Assembly: GCA_036495485.1 (NCBI GenBank)
Contig: DASXMU010000289.1
Coordinates: forward strand, 1-42,221
DNA length: 42,221 nt
Source of the DNA: PALSA-505 sp036495485
Lineage (GTDB): Bacteria; Actinomycetota; Actinomycetes; Streptosporangiales; Streptosporangiaceae
Direction: 5' to 3'
The position numbers and the translations under genes are program-made. Position 1 is the stretch's first letter. The number at the start of each line of letters is the position of its first letter. Shown here piece after piece: positions 25,171 to 33,129 of this stretch. The notes beneath the pieces were generated by a model that saw only the letters and a list, made by a program, of their open reading frames with translations, did not search any database and was not told where the DNA came from.

Positions 25171-25187
25171 CTGCGGAAAAGCGCAGC
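25171..25187. promoter_or_regulatory. Putative regulatory motif, copy 2
   Basis: CTGCGGAAAAGCGCAGC starts 83 bases before ATG 25254. With the preceding G it forms a 6-bp inverted repeat (GCTGCG and CGCAGC). It matches 15 of 17 bases with the copy at 20828. A second short shared block (CGCCGTC) follows about 50 bases into both regions. Confidence 0.4.
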
Positions 25188-25253
25188 GGGATTCTCTGCG
25201 GGGTCTTCGCGGCGCGGAACGCCGTCGGCTGCCGTCGGTGCAACGCTCGCAGC

Positions 25254-26519
25254 ATGGGTGTAATCGCGGCTCTGGAGGGATCCACCATCGAGGCAGCCCC
25301 CGGTGCGGAGGTCTCGTGCGAGGTGCTGGTACGCAACACGGGCATGGTCGTCGACCGGGTGCTCCTCGACGTGCTCGGGGACGCCAACGAGTGGGCGACG
25401 GTGGAGCCGGATCAGCTCAACCTGCTGCCCGGCACCGGCGGGTCCGCCCGCATCACCTTCCGTCCGCCCAAGGCGTCGTTCCCTCCGGCCGGCCCCGTGC
25501 CGTTCGCGTTGCGGGCGATGTCGCAGGAGGACCCGGAAGGCTCGGTCATCGAGGAGGGCATGGTCGCCGTCGGGTCCTTCACCGACATCTCGGCCGAGCT
25601 TGTCCCCAAGACCTCGCACGCGCGGCGCCAGGGGCACCACAAACTGATCGTGCAGAACAAGGGCAACGCAGCGACCGAGGTCAGGCTCTCCGCGGCCGAC
25701 CCGGATGAGGTCCTCGAGTTCCGCTTCAAGCCGGAGATCATCACCGCGGATCCGGGCACGGCGACGTTCGTCAAGCTACGGGCGGCGCCACGCAAGCGGT
25801 TCTTCAAGGGCCAGAGCAAGAGCCTGCCGTTCCAGGCGTTCGTCCTGCCCGGCGAGGCGGAGCCGGTCACCACCGAAGGCGCGCTGCTGCAGCGCCAGAT
25901 CTTGCCCGAGTGGCTGTTTCCGGTCCTGGCGATCGCCACCGTGGCCGCGGTGGCGCTCGTTGCGCTGTGGTTCCTGGTATTCAAGCCGGAGGTGCATTCC
26001 GCCGCCACTCAGGCCGTCCAGCAGCAGACGAGCAGCCTCGCATCCAGCGCGGCCAAGGCCAGCAAGGCGGCAAGCCAGGCGAACCAGGCAGCGGAGAACG
26101 CCGATTCCGCGGCGGCCGGTGGCGGCTCCGGCACCGGGCACAAGGGGGCAAGCCCCAGCCCGTCGCCCAGCGCATCGGCCACGTCCGCGCCGGTCCCGGT
26201 CTCCACGCTGATCCCGTCGGCCGTCCCCCCGGGGAAGACCGGAACCTATACCTACAAGCTCAAGAAGAAGCAGATGCTGACGGTGAGCGACATGCTGCTG
26301 GAGAACCCGGCCGGTGACACCGGGACGATGAAGATTCAGTCCGGTAAGACCCCGCTGTTCGAGTTCGGCCTGGCCGACTTCCGCGATCTGGACTACCACT
26401 TCGTGCAGCCGCTCACGTTCACCGTGGCCAATCCGCTCGAGATCGTCGTGGCATGCACGAATACCGGAACCACCAAGTGCAGCGCGGCCGTGTCGATCTC
26501 TGGCCTGCTGCACAAATAA
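25254..26519 (+). CDS. Ig-like, single-pass membrane protein linked to the eCIS
   Basis: The 421-residue protein has no signal peptide. Two Ig/CARDB-like domains come first: residues about 5-105 (VSCEVLVRNTGMVVDRVLLD) and about 110-205 (HHKLIVQNKGNAATEVRLS). A transmembrane helix lies at about 222-243 (WLFPVLAIATVAAVALVALW). An Ala/Gln/Ser-rich, probably coiled stretch and a SPSPSPSAS linker follow, then a C-terminal beta domain of about 110 residues (TYTYKLKKKQMLTVSDMLLE). The Ig-like part should be cytoplasmic and the tail outside. Comparable proteins, often named 'hydrolytic protein', sit in actinomycete CIS clusters; no hydrolase motif is visible. It diverges from the secreted propeller gene. 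No clear ribosome site precedes ATG 25254. Its 3' end is triplicated (see repeat). Confidence 0.75.
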   Translation: MGVIAALEGSTIEAAPGAEVSCEVLVRNTGMVVDRVLLDVLGDANEWATVEPDQLNLLPGTGGSARITFRPPKASFPPAGPVPFALRAMSQEDPEGSVIEEGMVAVGSFTDISAELVPKTSHARRQGHHKLIVQNKGNAATEVRLSAADPDEVLEFRFKPEIITADPGTATFVKLRAAPRKRFFKGQSKSLPFQAFVLPGEAEPVTTEGALLQRQILPEWLFPVLAIATVAAVALVALWFLVFKPEVHSAATQAVQQQTSSLASSAAKASKAASQANQAAENADSAAAGGGSGTGHKGASPSPSPSASATSAPVPVSTLIPSAVPPGKTGTYTYKLKKKQMLTVSDMLLENPAGDTGTMKIQSGKTPLFEFGLADFRDLDYHFVQPLTFTVANPLEIVVACTNTGTTKCSAAVSISGLLHK

Positions 26520-26605
26520 GTCCAGCGCGGCACTGTCGATCTCTGGCCTGCTGCACACATAAGTTCACCACGGCCTCCTCGCCCTCCGGCCTGCTGCACA
26601 AATAA
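26477..26605. repeat. 43-bp tandem triplication of a gene's 3' end
   Basis: Three consecutive 43-bp units (26477-26519, 26520-26562, 26563-26605) each start with G and end in CCTGCTGCACAAATAA or nearly so. The first unit contains the real last codons and TAA of the upstream gene. The second differs by a few bases and the third more. As 43 is not a multiple of three, the extra copies are out of frame with the gene. Confidence 0.92.
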
Positions 26606-26725
26606 CGGCTAGTGATAAAGAATTACCCAAATCGTTACAAAGATGATCATCGTAGCAACGCTCAACCTGCAGCCATGATTCCCGGCCGCGAGTCTTAACA
26701 GGCATCAACCACCCAGGCGGGAACC

Positions 26726-26801
26726 GGGTCCGCGATTACGCCCACGGCGGCCGGGCACCGGGCCGGAACGGGTCCGCAATTACGCCCACGGCGGCCGGGC
26801 A
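26726..26801. repeat. 32-bp direct repeat
   Basis: GGGTCCGCGATTACGCCCAC and the following GGCGGCCGGGCA (26726-26757) recur at 26770-26801 with one mismatch in 32 bases. Both copies include the left arm of the hairpin at 26785. The second copy is therefore part of the terminator and the first looks like a duplication of it. Confidence 0.85.
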
Positions 26802-26820
26802 GTTTCCCGGTCGCCGTGGG
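26785..26820. terminator. Hairpin terminator between convergent genes
   Basis: CCCACGGCGGCCGGG and CCCGGTCGCCGTGGG pair at 14 of 15 positions around a six-base loop (CAGTTT). It lies 13 bases beyond the stop of the leftward LuxR gene and downstream of the Ig-like membrane protein gene, so it can serve both. Confidence 0.7.
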
Positions 26821-26832
26821 TTGCGTTTCAGA

Positions 26833-27552
26833 TCAGATCAGGCCTTCCCGTATCGCGTATGCGACCGCGTGCGTGCGATTGCGGAGCTGATAGCGGCAGG
26901 TAATGTCGTGAAAGACGTTAGTGACGGTGCGGGCCGAGTAGGCCAGCCGGTGCGCGATCTCCACGGTGTCGAGCCCGTCGGCCGCCAGCCGCAGCACGTC
27001 GACCTCACGGGCGGAAAGGCCGTTGAGTGTGAGGCCACGCGGGGACAGCACCTGCCGGTTCAGCCGCCCGATCTGCTTGAGCAACCTGGACAGCAGGTCC
27101 GCCGGCAGGGCCGGCTGTCCGGCTGCGGCCTTGGCTACCACCTGGCTGAGCCAGGTAGCGGTCGCCTCCCAGCGCCACACGACCGCACACACCCCGGCAT
27201 CCACCACGGCGAGCACATCGTCGTCGGACAGGGTGCTGACCACCAGCACCATACGCACGTATCCCTGGGCCTTCATCGCTCGCAGCATGGACAGTACGGA
27301 CTCATCGAGGGTGTCCGCCGCGATGAGTGCAACCCTGGCCTGCGCCCCCCGGTCGGCGTCCACGATCTTCAGCTCGGGCCTGCAAACAAGCGCGGAGGTC
27401 AGGCCGGCCAGCGAAATAGGATCGCGAGCCCACACCCGCACCGGAATACGCGCCCGGTCAAGGCCGTCGGGCAGCCGCTCAACGGCCGATTCCTCCCGGT
27501 TGGCTACCGGCAAAGTGACCACAGAAGCTGTGGCCGCACGATTGTCTAGCAC
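26833..27552 (-). CDS. LuxR/NarL-type regulator with degenerate receiver
   Basis: The 239-residue protein has a C-terminal LuxR helix-turn-helix (LNGLSAREVDVLRLAADGLD, VEIAHRLAYSARTVTNVFHD). The N-terminal 130 residues follow a receiver-like order (VRVWARDPISLAGLTSAL, VALIAAD, MVLVVSTLSDDDVLAVVDAG). However, the usual pair of acidic residues after beta 1 is reduced to one, and the conserved Lys after beta 5 is replaced around VVWRW. Phosphorylation control is therefore doubtful. No histidine kinase is nearby. GTG 27552 is chosen because GGGGAG lies eight bases upstream; GTG 27561 is closer to that site than usual. It lies at the edge of the eCIS block and could regulate it, but this is unproven. 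Confidence 0.8.
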   Translation of the reverse strand: MLDNRAATASVVTLPVANREESAVERLPDGLDRARIPVRVWARDPISLAGLTSALVCRPELKIVDADRGAQARVALIAADTLDESVLSMLRAMKAQGYVRMVLVVSTLSDDDVLAVVDAGVCAVVWRWEATATWLSQVVAKAAAGQPALPADLLSRLLKQIGRLNRQVLSPRGLTLNGLSAREVDVLRLAADGLDTVEIAHRLAYSARTVTNVFHDITCRYQLRNRTHAVAYAIREGLI

Positions 27553-28056
27553 CCCGATCACTCCCCACCACTAGTAAGCACCCGGCGGGCGCGTGCCTTA
27601 CCTATAAGGCGCCGGGCACCACGACAACTGCTATCGTGAGCGCCTCGCAAACCCACCCGGAGAACCCGGAAGCACATTCAGCGCAGGTGTCCGCCGACCG
27701 CCCTCACGCACGGCCCGCCGCCATGGCTGATCGATCCCGGTGATCAGCCCGTCCACCCGCTTAACTGCACCAACCGTGCCCTGTCACGGTTACTCACCCC
27801 GGAGCTGACCGGGTTATTTCCCGGTTTCAGCGCCAGGGTGGGATACGCGATATTCGCGGCCATCGTGCGAGTTTCGCTGACCATATGCCTTCCGTCCGGT
27901 GGGCATGGGACACTTCGCTTTAAGCATGGTGTATCCGGTGGCGGATGACATCAGGCAGCCGGCGGAGGCTTACCATCGGTTACGCTGCGCCAGACCGGTC
28001 GCGGCGGAGGGTTAACTACGCAAATTCCCCGTCGGCCTAGGCGATTGAATGTTCAG
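27553..28056. other. Intergenic region, upstream of the NarL-type regulator
   Basis: No credible gene is seen in these 504 bases. The part nearest the regulator contains interleaved GC-rich inverted segments (CACCCGGCGGGCG and GGCGCCGGGCACC, about 27580-27620) around CTTACCTATAAGG, a possible promoter/operator area. The rest has lower GC than coding DNA and no recognised element. Confidence 0.4.
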
Positions 28057-28210
28057 TTAAGCTACGCCGGGCCCCGACGGCGGATCGATGCCGTACAGCC
28101 TGAGTTCCCGCCTGGAATGCGCTCCAAGCTTGGCGTACCTGTAGCCGGGCCGGGCCTCGACCACACCGGCCGGGACGGCCAGCCGCTTTAGAGATGACAT
28201 CGTTGCTGGT
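28057..28210 (-). pseudogene. Decayed copy of the LAL regulator 3' end, copy 1
   Basis: Reading leftward, this segment ends YAKLGAHSRRELRLYGIDPP, then SGPGVA and TAA. The intact gene at 28604 ends YAKLGVHSRRELMLRRIDPP, then PGPGVA and TAA. Identity continues upstream at DNA level to about 28210 with indels that break the frame. The bases after the stop (TTAACTGAAC-type) are also shared. It is a fragment of about 50 codons covering the recognition-helix end of the HTH, not a gene. Confidence 0.8.
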
Positions 28211-28257
28211 CTACGTGCCGTGACGTCAAATGTCCGGCACTGCCGCCGACCTAGGCG

Positions 28258-28271
28258 ACTGAACGTTCAGT
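28258..28271. promoter_or_regulatory. Perfect 14-bp palindrome after pseudogene copy 2
   Basis: ACTGAACGTTCAGT is a perfect palindrome overlapping the stop of the second decayed copy. The corresponding sites after copy 1 (ATTGAATGTTCAGT) and the intact gene (GGTTGAACGCTCAGTTA) are imperfect versions. It could be a binding site, or just a feature of the duplicated segment. Confidence 0.35.
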
Positions 28272-28345
28272 TAAGCTATGCCGAGCCCCAGCGGCGGATA
28301 GATACGGCGGAGCATAAGCTTCAGTCTGAAATAGACATTGAGCAG
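28271..28345 (-). pseudogene. Decayed copy of the LAL regulator 3' end, copy 2
   Basis: Leftward, this reads FRLKLMLRRIYPPLGLGIA and then TAA, against SRRELMLRRIDPPPGPGVA in the intact gene. Only about 20-25 codons can be aligned. It lies 214 bases from the matching point of copy 1 and about 333 bases from the intact gene's stop. Base changes are more numerous at codon positions that alter residues, as expected without selection. Confidence 0.7.
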
Positions 28346-28603
28346 ACCTGGGAGCGCACTGAACAGCTCTCGAATCATCATGACCAGCTTTATGGATCTG
28401 CAGGTCAGAGGATCGTTTCTTGATCGAAGTACGGGTTATTCAGTGGCCTCCCAGGCGAAATCCCGCTCTGCCTTGCAGTAACCCTGACGCTCGGGATCTC
28501 CCCAGCCCTCGAGGTTTATCCCTGGATGCTGAGTGAGCTACGAGCCCGACGTTCAGCCGACACCCCTGCCAGCTGAGGCGGGATCAGATGGTTGAACGCT
28601 CAG
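28346..28603. other. Intergenic region between pseudogene copy 2 and the LAL gene
   Basis: No credible gene, repeat or terminator was recognised in these 258 bases apart from the segment flanking the intact gene's stop, which is shared with the decayed copies. Confidence 0.4.
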
Positions 28604-31402
28604 TTAGGCTACGCCGGGCCCTGGCGGGGGGTCGATGCGGCGGAGCATGAGTTCCCGTCTGGAGTGGACTCCGAGTTTGGCGTAGATGTGTTCGAGGTGG
28701 GTCTTGACCGTGCCGGCCGACACGCGCAGCCGGCTGGCGATGGCGTCGTTGCTCAGCCCTTGGACCGCAAGGTCGAAGACGCGCCGTTGCTGCGGGGTGA
28801 GGCGGTTGTCGGCCGCGCCGCGCCGCCGTCGGCGCCCGCCGCTGGCGGCGAGCTCGCGGTGTGCCAGTGCGGCGAGCCAGCTGGCCCCGTGTGTTTCCGC
28901 GATGGCGATCGCCTCGGCGAGCAGCGGTCTGGCCCGTGCCTGGGCGCCGGTCCGGCGCAGGAACATGCCGTATTCGAGCAGTGTCTCGATGCGCTCGAGC
29001 GGGAGCCCGAGACCCGCGTGCATGCTGAGCGCTTCTTTGAAGGCCGCCTCCGCTGCCTCAGCATCACCGGCCAGCTCGGCCAGCCCGGCGAGCCCGGTGA
29101 GCGCCGCGATTCTGGGCCACCGGCAGGGCAGGGTGACCGAGCACCGGTCGAGCCAGCCGAGCACCCGCTCCGCGTCCCCGGTGTGGCCCGCCCGCAGATG
29201 CGACATGATGGCATGGCGTGCCCACGGGGAGAAACATGGCTCCTCGATCCCCGCCTGGGCGGTCAGCTCTTCGGCTTCCAGGTAGTGCGCACTCGCGGTG
29301 GTCCAGTCCCCGGCGCGCAGCGCTATCTCGCCCCGGATGCAGCTCAGCCGCAGCGCGGGAATCCAGCTCAGCCGGAATCCCGCAGCGGTCTCGGCGCGCT
29401 CCAGCCATAGTCCGGCCTCGTCCATCCGGCCGAGGTGCAGCAGGATTTCGGCGTGTATCACGCTGGCGGTCGCGGCGAGCGCCGGCATGACGTCGGACAG
29501 GCCGAGTACCCGGGTGCTGAGACCGAGCGCCTCCGTCAGCTTTCCCAGCCGCAACAGCAGCTCTGCGTAGCTGACGCTGAGTCCGAGTGCGCCCGCCGTC
29601 AGGCCGGCCCCGGCCCGCTCGGCCGCCTCCAGTCCGGTGGTGTAGGCCCGCTCGGCGTCGCCGAAGTGCTCCAGCACACCGGCCGAGACGGCGAACGACG
29701 CGAGAGCGCCCCACGTGCTGGTGAAATCGGCGAGATGGCTGCGTGGGGTGGTCAGGACGGCCCGGGCCGCGACCGCGGTGTCGCCGAATCCGGAGGGGTC
29801 ACCGGCCTGCAGCGCGACGAACCCCCAGACCGCCGCCACCCGTGAACCGGCCGCCCCGGTCCCGGCCATGTCGCGGGCCCTCGCCAGGTAGGGCAGTGCC
29901 GCCGTCGGCCCGCTCATCCACCACCGGTAGTAGCCGTACTCGGTCTGCGCCTCGATAGCGAGGGCGATGTCGGTGTCCTTGGCCGCGGCTACCGTCTTTT
30001 CCAGATAGTCACAGGCCTCGGCCAGGCGGCCGGACTGGGCCAGCCCTCTGGCCAGGATGGCCAGGGCCTCGGCCTGTTCACCCGGCGATTCCGCGGGCAT
30101 GGTCACCAGCCGCTCACCGCATTCGATCGCCTCCCGGTACTGGCCGGAGGCGAGCAGCGCTTCGCTCAGGCCGGTGAGCGCAGTACGGGTGGCCCGCTGG
30201 CCGGCCAGCTCCACGGCGGCGCGCAGGTGCTCGGCGGCCGGTGCGGCCGCGCCCTGGCGCAGAGCGTCGAGGCCCACGCGTTCGAGCACCGCGATCGCCG
30301 TGGGGTCGCCGACCAGATGACCGCGCATGGCGTGCTGCGCCGCCTCCTGGTCGAGCCCGCGTTCCAGCAGCACCAGGCAGGCACGGCGGTGCAGTTGCCC
30401 GCGCAGTGAGCTGCCGAGATCCTCGTAGAGGAGCTGGCTGAACAGCGGGTGGACGAACTCCACCATGTGATCGGCCACCTCGCGGACCAGGCCGCTGCGG
30501 GACAGTGTTTCGAGTGTGCGTTCAATATCCTTCTCCGGCACCTGGGCCACACTCGCGGCCAGGCCCGGCCGGAACCTGGTGCCGAAGACGCTGGCGGCCT
30601 GCGCGCACCTGACCACCTCGGCCGGCAGGGCGGCGAACCGGCTCAGCAGCACCGGTTGCGGGTTGGGCAGTTCTCTCGACAGCTGAGGTGAGGAGAGGTC
30701 GTCGCCCCTGTCGACCAGCGCCGACACCTGTTCGAGCAGCAGCGGGTTCCCGCCGCACAGCGAGACGGCCCGCTGGATGACCTGTTCGCCGGCCTCGGCG
30801 TGGATTCGGTTAGTGATTAACCGGGCCGCGGCGCCAGCGGACAGCGGGGCCAGCTCCGTCAGCGCCGCGTGCCTGGTGGCGGCCAGGCGGCGGGCAAGGT
30901 CATGGGCGGCAGGCGGCCAGGGCCGCAGCGTTGCGAAGATGGCGACCGGCAGCCGTTCCAGCCGCCTGCACAGGTAGGACAGCAGGGCCGCGGAATCGCT
31001 GTCCGCCCAGTGCAGGTCGTCGAGGGCGATGAGCGCTGGCTTGCTGGGAGTGCGCAGCCAGCGCGAAACGCGATGAAATTGGGTGGAACGCACATCACTG
31101 ACGCTCGCGCCGGGTGCCCGCGCATCGATGTGCGGATCCGGGCAGCCGAGTGCGTCCAGGGCCTGGCCGATGAAGCTGAATGCGACCGACGCCTCCATGA
31201 GGTCACCGGTGGCCGAGCCGATAACGAAGTCCTCCTGCGCTATCTGGCAGATATGTTCAAGCAGCGACGTCTTGCCCAGTCCGGGACCGCCGACAATGAA
31301 CAGCGCCCGGCCCCGGTGGTTTGCCGCACTGCTGAGTGTGTCAGCGGCCAAGCGCAACTGCGCTTCGCGCTCATAGAGCTCAATATCTGCCCGCCCCGCC
31401 AT
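28604..31402 (-). CDS. Large ATP-binding LuxR-family (LAL-type) regulator
   Basis: The 932-residue protein has an N-terminal STAND/AAA-like ATPase with Walker A GGPGLGKTS (residues 38-46) and Walker B ALIALDDLHWAD (123-134). A winged-helix-like segment follows (RCAQAASVFGTRFRPGLAAS). A long TPR-like helical region covers about 330-840, and a LuxR helix-turn-helix closes the protein (LTPQQRRVFDLAVQGLSNDA, VSAGTVKTHLEHIYAKLGVH). LAL proteins such as MalT integrate a ligand and ATP to activate transcription, and in actinomycetes they often control accessory or antibiotic clusters. The ligand is unknown. It may act on the eCIS next door, which is inference from position only. An AGAGG site precedes ATG 31402. 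Its 3' end has two decayed copies downstream. Confidence 0.9.
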   Translation of the reverse strand: MAGRADIELYEREAQLRLAADTLSSAANHRGRALFIVGGPGLGKTSLLEHICQIAQEDFVIGSATGDLMEASVAFSFIGQALDALGCPDPHIDARAPGASVSDVRSTQFHRVSRWLRTPSKPALIALDDLHWADSDSAALLSYLCRRLERLPVAIFATLRPWPPAAHDLARRLAATRHAALTELAPLSAGAAARLITNRIHAEAGEQVIQRAVSLCGGNPLLLEQVSALVDRGDDLSSPQLSRELPNPQPVLLSRFAALPAEVVRCAQAASVFGTRFRPGLAASVAQVPEKDIERTLETLSRSGLVREVADHMVEFVHPLFSQLLYEDLGSSLRGQLHRRACLVLLERGLDQEAAQHAMRGHLVGDPTAIAVLERVGLDALRQGAAAPAAEHLRAAVELAGQRATRTALTGLSEALLASGQYREAIECGERLVTMPAESPGEQAEALAILARGLAQSGRLAEACDYLEKTVAAAKDTDIALAIEAQTEYGYYRWWMSGPTAALPYLARARDMAGTGAAGSRVAAVWGFVALQAGDPSGFGDTAVAARAVLTTPRSHLADFTSTWGALASFAVSAGVLEHFGDAERAYTTGLEAAERAGAGLTAGALGLSVSYAELLLRLGKLTEALGLSTRVLGLSDVMPALAATASVIHAEILLHLGRMDEAGLWLERAETAAGFRLSWIPALRLSCIRGEIALRAGDWTTASAHYLEAEELTAQAGIEEPCFSPWARHAIMSHLRAGHTGDAERVLGWLDRCSVTLPCRWPRIAALTGLAGLAELAGDAEAAEAAFKEALSMHAGLGLPLERIETLLEYGMFLRRTGAQARARPLLAEAIAIAETHGASWLAALAHRELAASGGRRRRRGAADNRLTPQQRRVFDLAVQGLSNDAIASRLRVSAGTVKTHLEHIYAKLGVHSRRELMLRRIDPPPGPGVA

Positions 31403-32293
31403 GGCATGTGCACCTCTGTTGGAGACCCGGCGATGGCTCGGCAGAGACGTCCCTTACCGCAGCATGAGGCTCGTGATGCGCACTCATGCCTGCCGTTCGG
31501 TTAGATGCGTTCAGGTAGTTCCCGCTACCCACTTCATGCTTGACCGTGAGGGGTTCTGAAAGCCGTCGCGCTGGTTGAGCCGGACTTTTTCTTAACCGTG
31601 TGTAGCAGAGACCTTACCGCTTCTCATGACTTTAACCAACAGTTCTTCTTGCCATAAACGGCAGGCGTAACTTAAAGCAGTACATATCAGGATATTACGG
31701 GCATTTCACTCTCTTATCCAGGCACGACCTGGAGCGGGAACCGGACTGCGAACCAAACGAGAGGGCGGCTCACCCGGTCACCAGGCACACAGAAACGGGC
31801 AATAGTGCCGAAACTTCTCTCAATGTCGCAAACATCCGCACCAAATGCTGCTAGATATGGTAACGGCGCCGATAGCATCTAGCCGTTCGACACGCCGCAG
31901 CTTCCTGCGGTTCCCATCTCCCGGTCGCACAAGCGCACAAACGAGTGCCCGAGACCCGGCGGATGCCGGCCCTAATTGGATGGCCCAGGACCCTTCATAT
32001 CGGCCGGGAAGTCGAGCCAGATCGGTATCCCCGTACTCCGGCCATTACTCTCGGATCCTGGGCTAATGGATCTCCATAAGGATCTTCTGATATGTCCGCT
32101 CGGCACCGGCAGTAGTGCGTTCGGTTGGCTCCTGACGATCCAGGAGCCAATCCCGGCAAAGCTGGGCGAGTGTGCACAGCGCCACATAACATCGCCATCC
32201 GGGCGAGTGAGAACACCGCCGCCAGGCACTCACCACGCCCATCGTGCAATCTCCCTACAGCGACATATCCCACATGCTCCATGCCCCGATTCC

Positions 32294-32500
32294 CAATGCC
32301 AGACCAGCGACTGGTCCCCAAGCCACCTGGCCCGGCCCCAGTCAAATCTTCCTGGTTAACCGGCTCAACTTCTCAATGCCGGGCCGTGGCCGGTCCCCAA
32401 GCCACCCGGCCCAGCCCAGGCCAAATCTCCCTGCCGAGCCGGCTCAACTTCTCAATGCCGGACCGGCGGCTCGCCCCAAGCCACCCTCGCCGCCCGGGCC
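32294..32500. repeat. About 80-bp direct repeats
   Basis: Units start with CAATGCC at 32294, 32374 and 32453. Shared blocks are GGTCCCCAAGCCACC, then CAAATC(T/C)(T/C)CCTG and CCGGCTCAACTTCTCAATGCC. The third copy is partial. Identity is roughly three quarters, so the array is old or drifting. Confidence 0.8.
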
Positions 32501-32596
32501 TGGCGGCACCACATTCGCTTGCGGCGAAGCGGCGTGATCGTCATCGAGAGCCTGGCGCCGTCGCCTGGCTGCATCGTGGAGCAGATCCTCATCAGG

Positions 32597-32668
32597 TCAC
32601 TCTCTTCCCCCGGTTCACTCTCTTATCTAGTCTCACTCTCTTATCTGGCTTCACCTCTTTACTTAGGC
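32597..32668. repeat. 18-bp tandem repeats, four units
   Basis: Units at 32597, 32615, 32633 and 32651 follow TCACTCTCTTATCTNGNC with drift in the first and last. They are pyrimidine-rich on the + strand and AT-richer than surrounding DNA. A further lone core copy occurs at 31706-31718. Confidence 0.85.
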
Positions 32669-33129
32669 GCACCACACGGGACCGGCTGTCGCGGCCGTGG
32701 GGAGCAGGGTTGGCCGGGGCGCTCTTGCCCGCGTGATCCCAGCGGGAGGGGGTGACATCGCCGGAGATATGGCTGGATGCGGCATGAGTTCGCAGGTACC
32801 ACAACTCAATCCGACTGTGGGTTACACTGCGACTGCTACCAGTCAGGAAGGATGATTGAGGCCAGCTGTGGTGGGTCTGGTGGCAGGCCAGGACCTGGAA
32901 CCTGGGCATTCGTCCCGATATCGAATGATGAGCCAGGCTGTTGGGGCGCCCAGGTAGTGACGGTTTCCCGGCTCAGAGCGGTAGCGTTTAGTATTCGGTC
33001 ATTAGCGGATGGTAATTATCGGTAATTTGTGACACAACAAACGGGGGTTCGCGTTGCCGTGGCGCGCTGAACTCGCTAGTTTCCCCTCCCGAAGCGAGTT
33101 TTTCGATACGAAACCCGAGGTGAACCGGC

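Larger units (their letters stand above)
31403..33129. other. 1.7-kb non-coding, repeat-rich boundary region
   Basis: No open frame here has convincing protein-like composition or a family signature. GC is clearly lower at 31560-31900 and 32940-33050 than in the flanking genes, as for promoter or accessory-junction DNA. It contains an array of roughly 80-bp repeats (32294), four 18-bp repeats (32597) and a lone copy of the 18-bp core (TCACTCTCTTATC at 31706). The last 150 bases probably hold the mihF promoter. No tRNA, integrase or attachment-site pair was recognised. Confidence 0.5.

Noticed and set aside
23677..25263. Rightward frame of 528 codons opposite the propeller gene
   Set aside because: Composition is Arg/Gly/Ala-rich as for a shadow frame, while the leftward frame has a signal peptide and clear propeller blades.
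5383..26519. Prophage or tailocin remnant
   Set aside because: Tail genes are complete and ordered as in eCIS, with LysM adaptor, PAAR-like tip, DUF4157 and Pvc16-like cap. There is no capsid, portal, terminase, integrase, holin or endolysin.
28220..28423. Small rightward gene in the intergenic region
   Set aside because: The segment is explained by the decayed leftward copy of the LAL gene end, and the frame has no ribosome site.
32125..32736. Rightward frame of 203 codons in the boundary region
   Set aside because: It is Pro/Ser-rich, runs through the roughly 80-bp and 18-bp arrays, and has no ribosome site or protein-like pattern.
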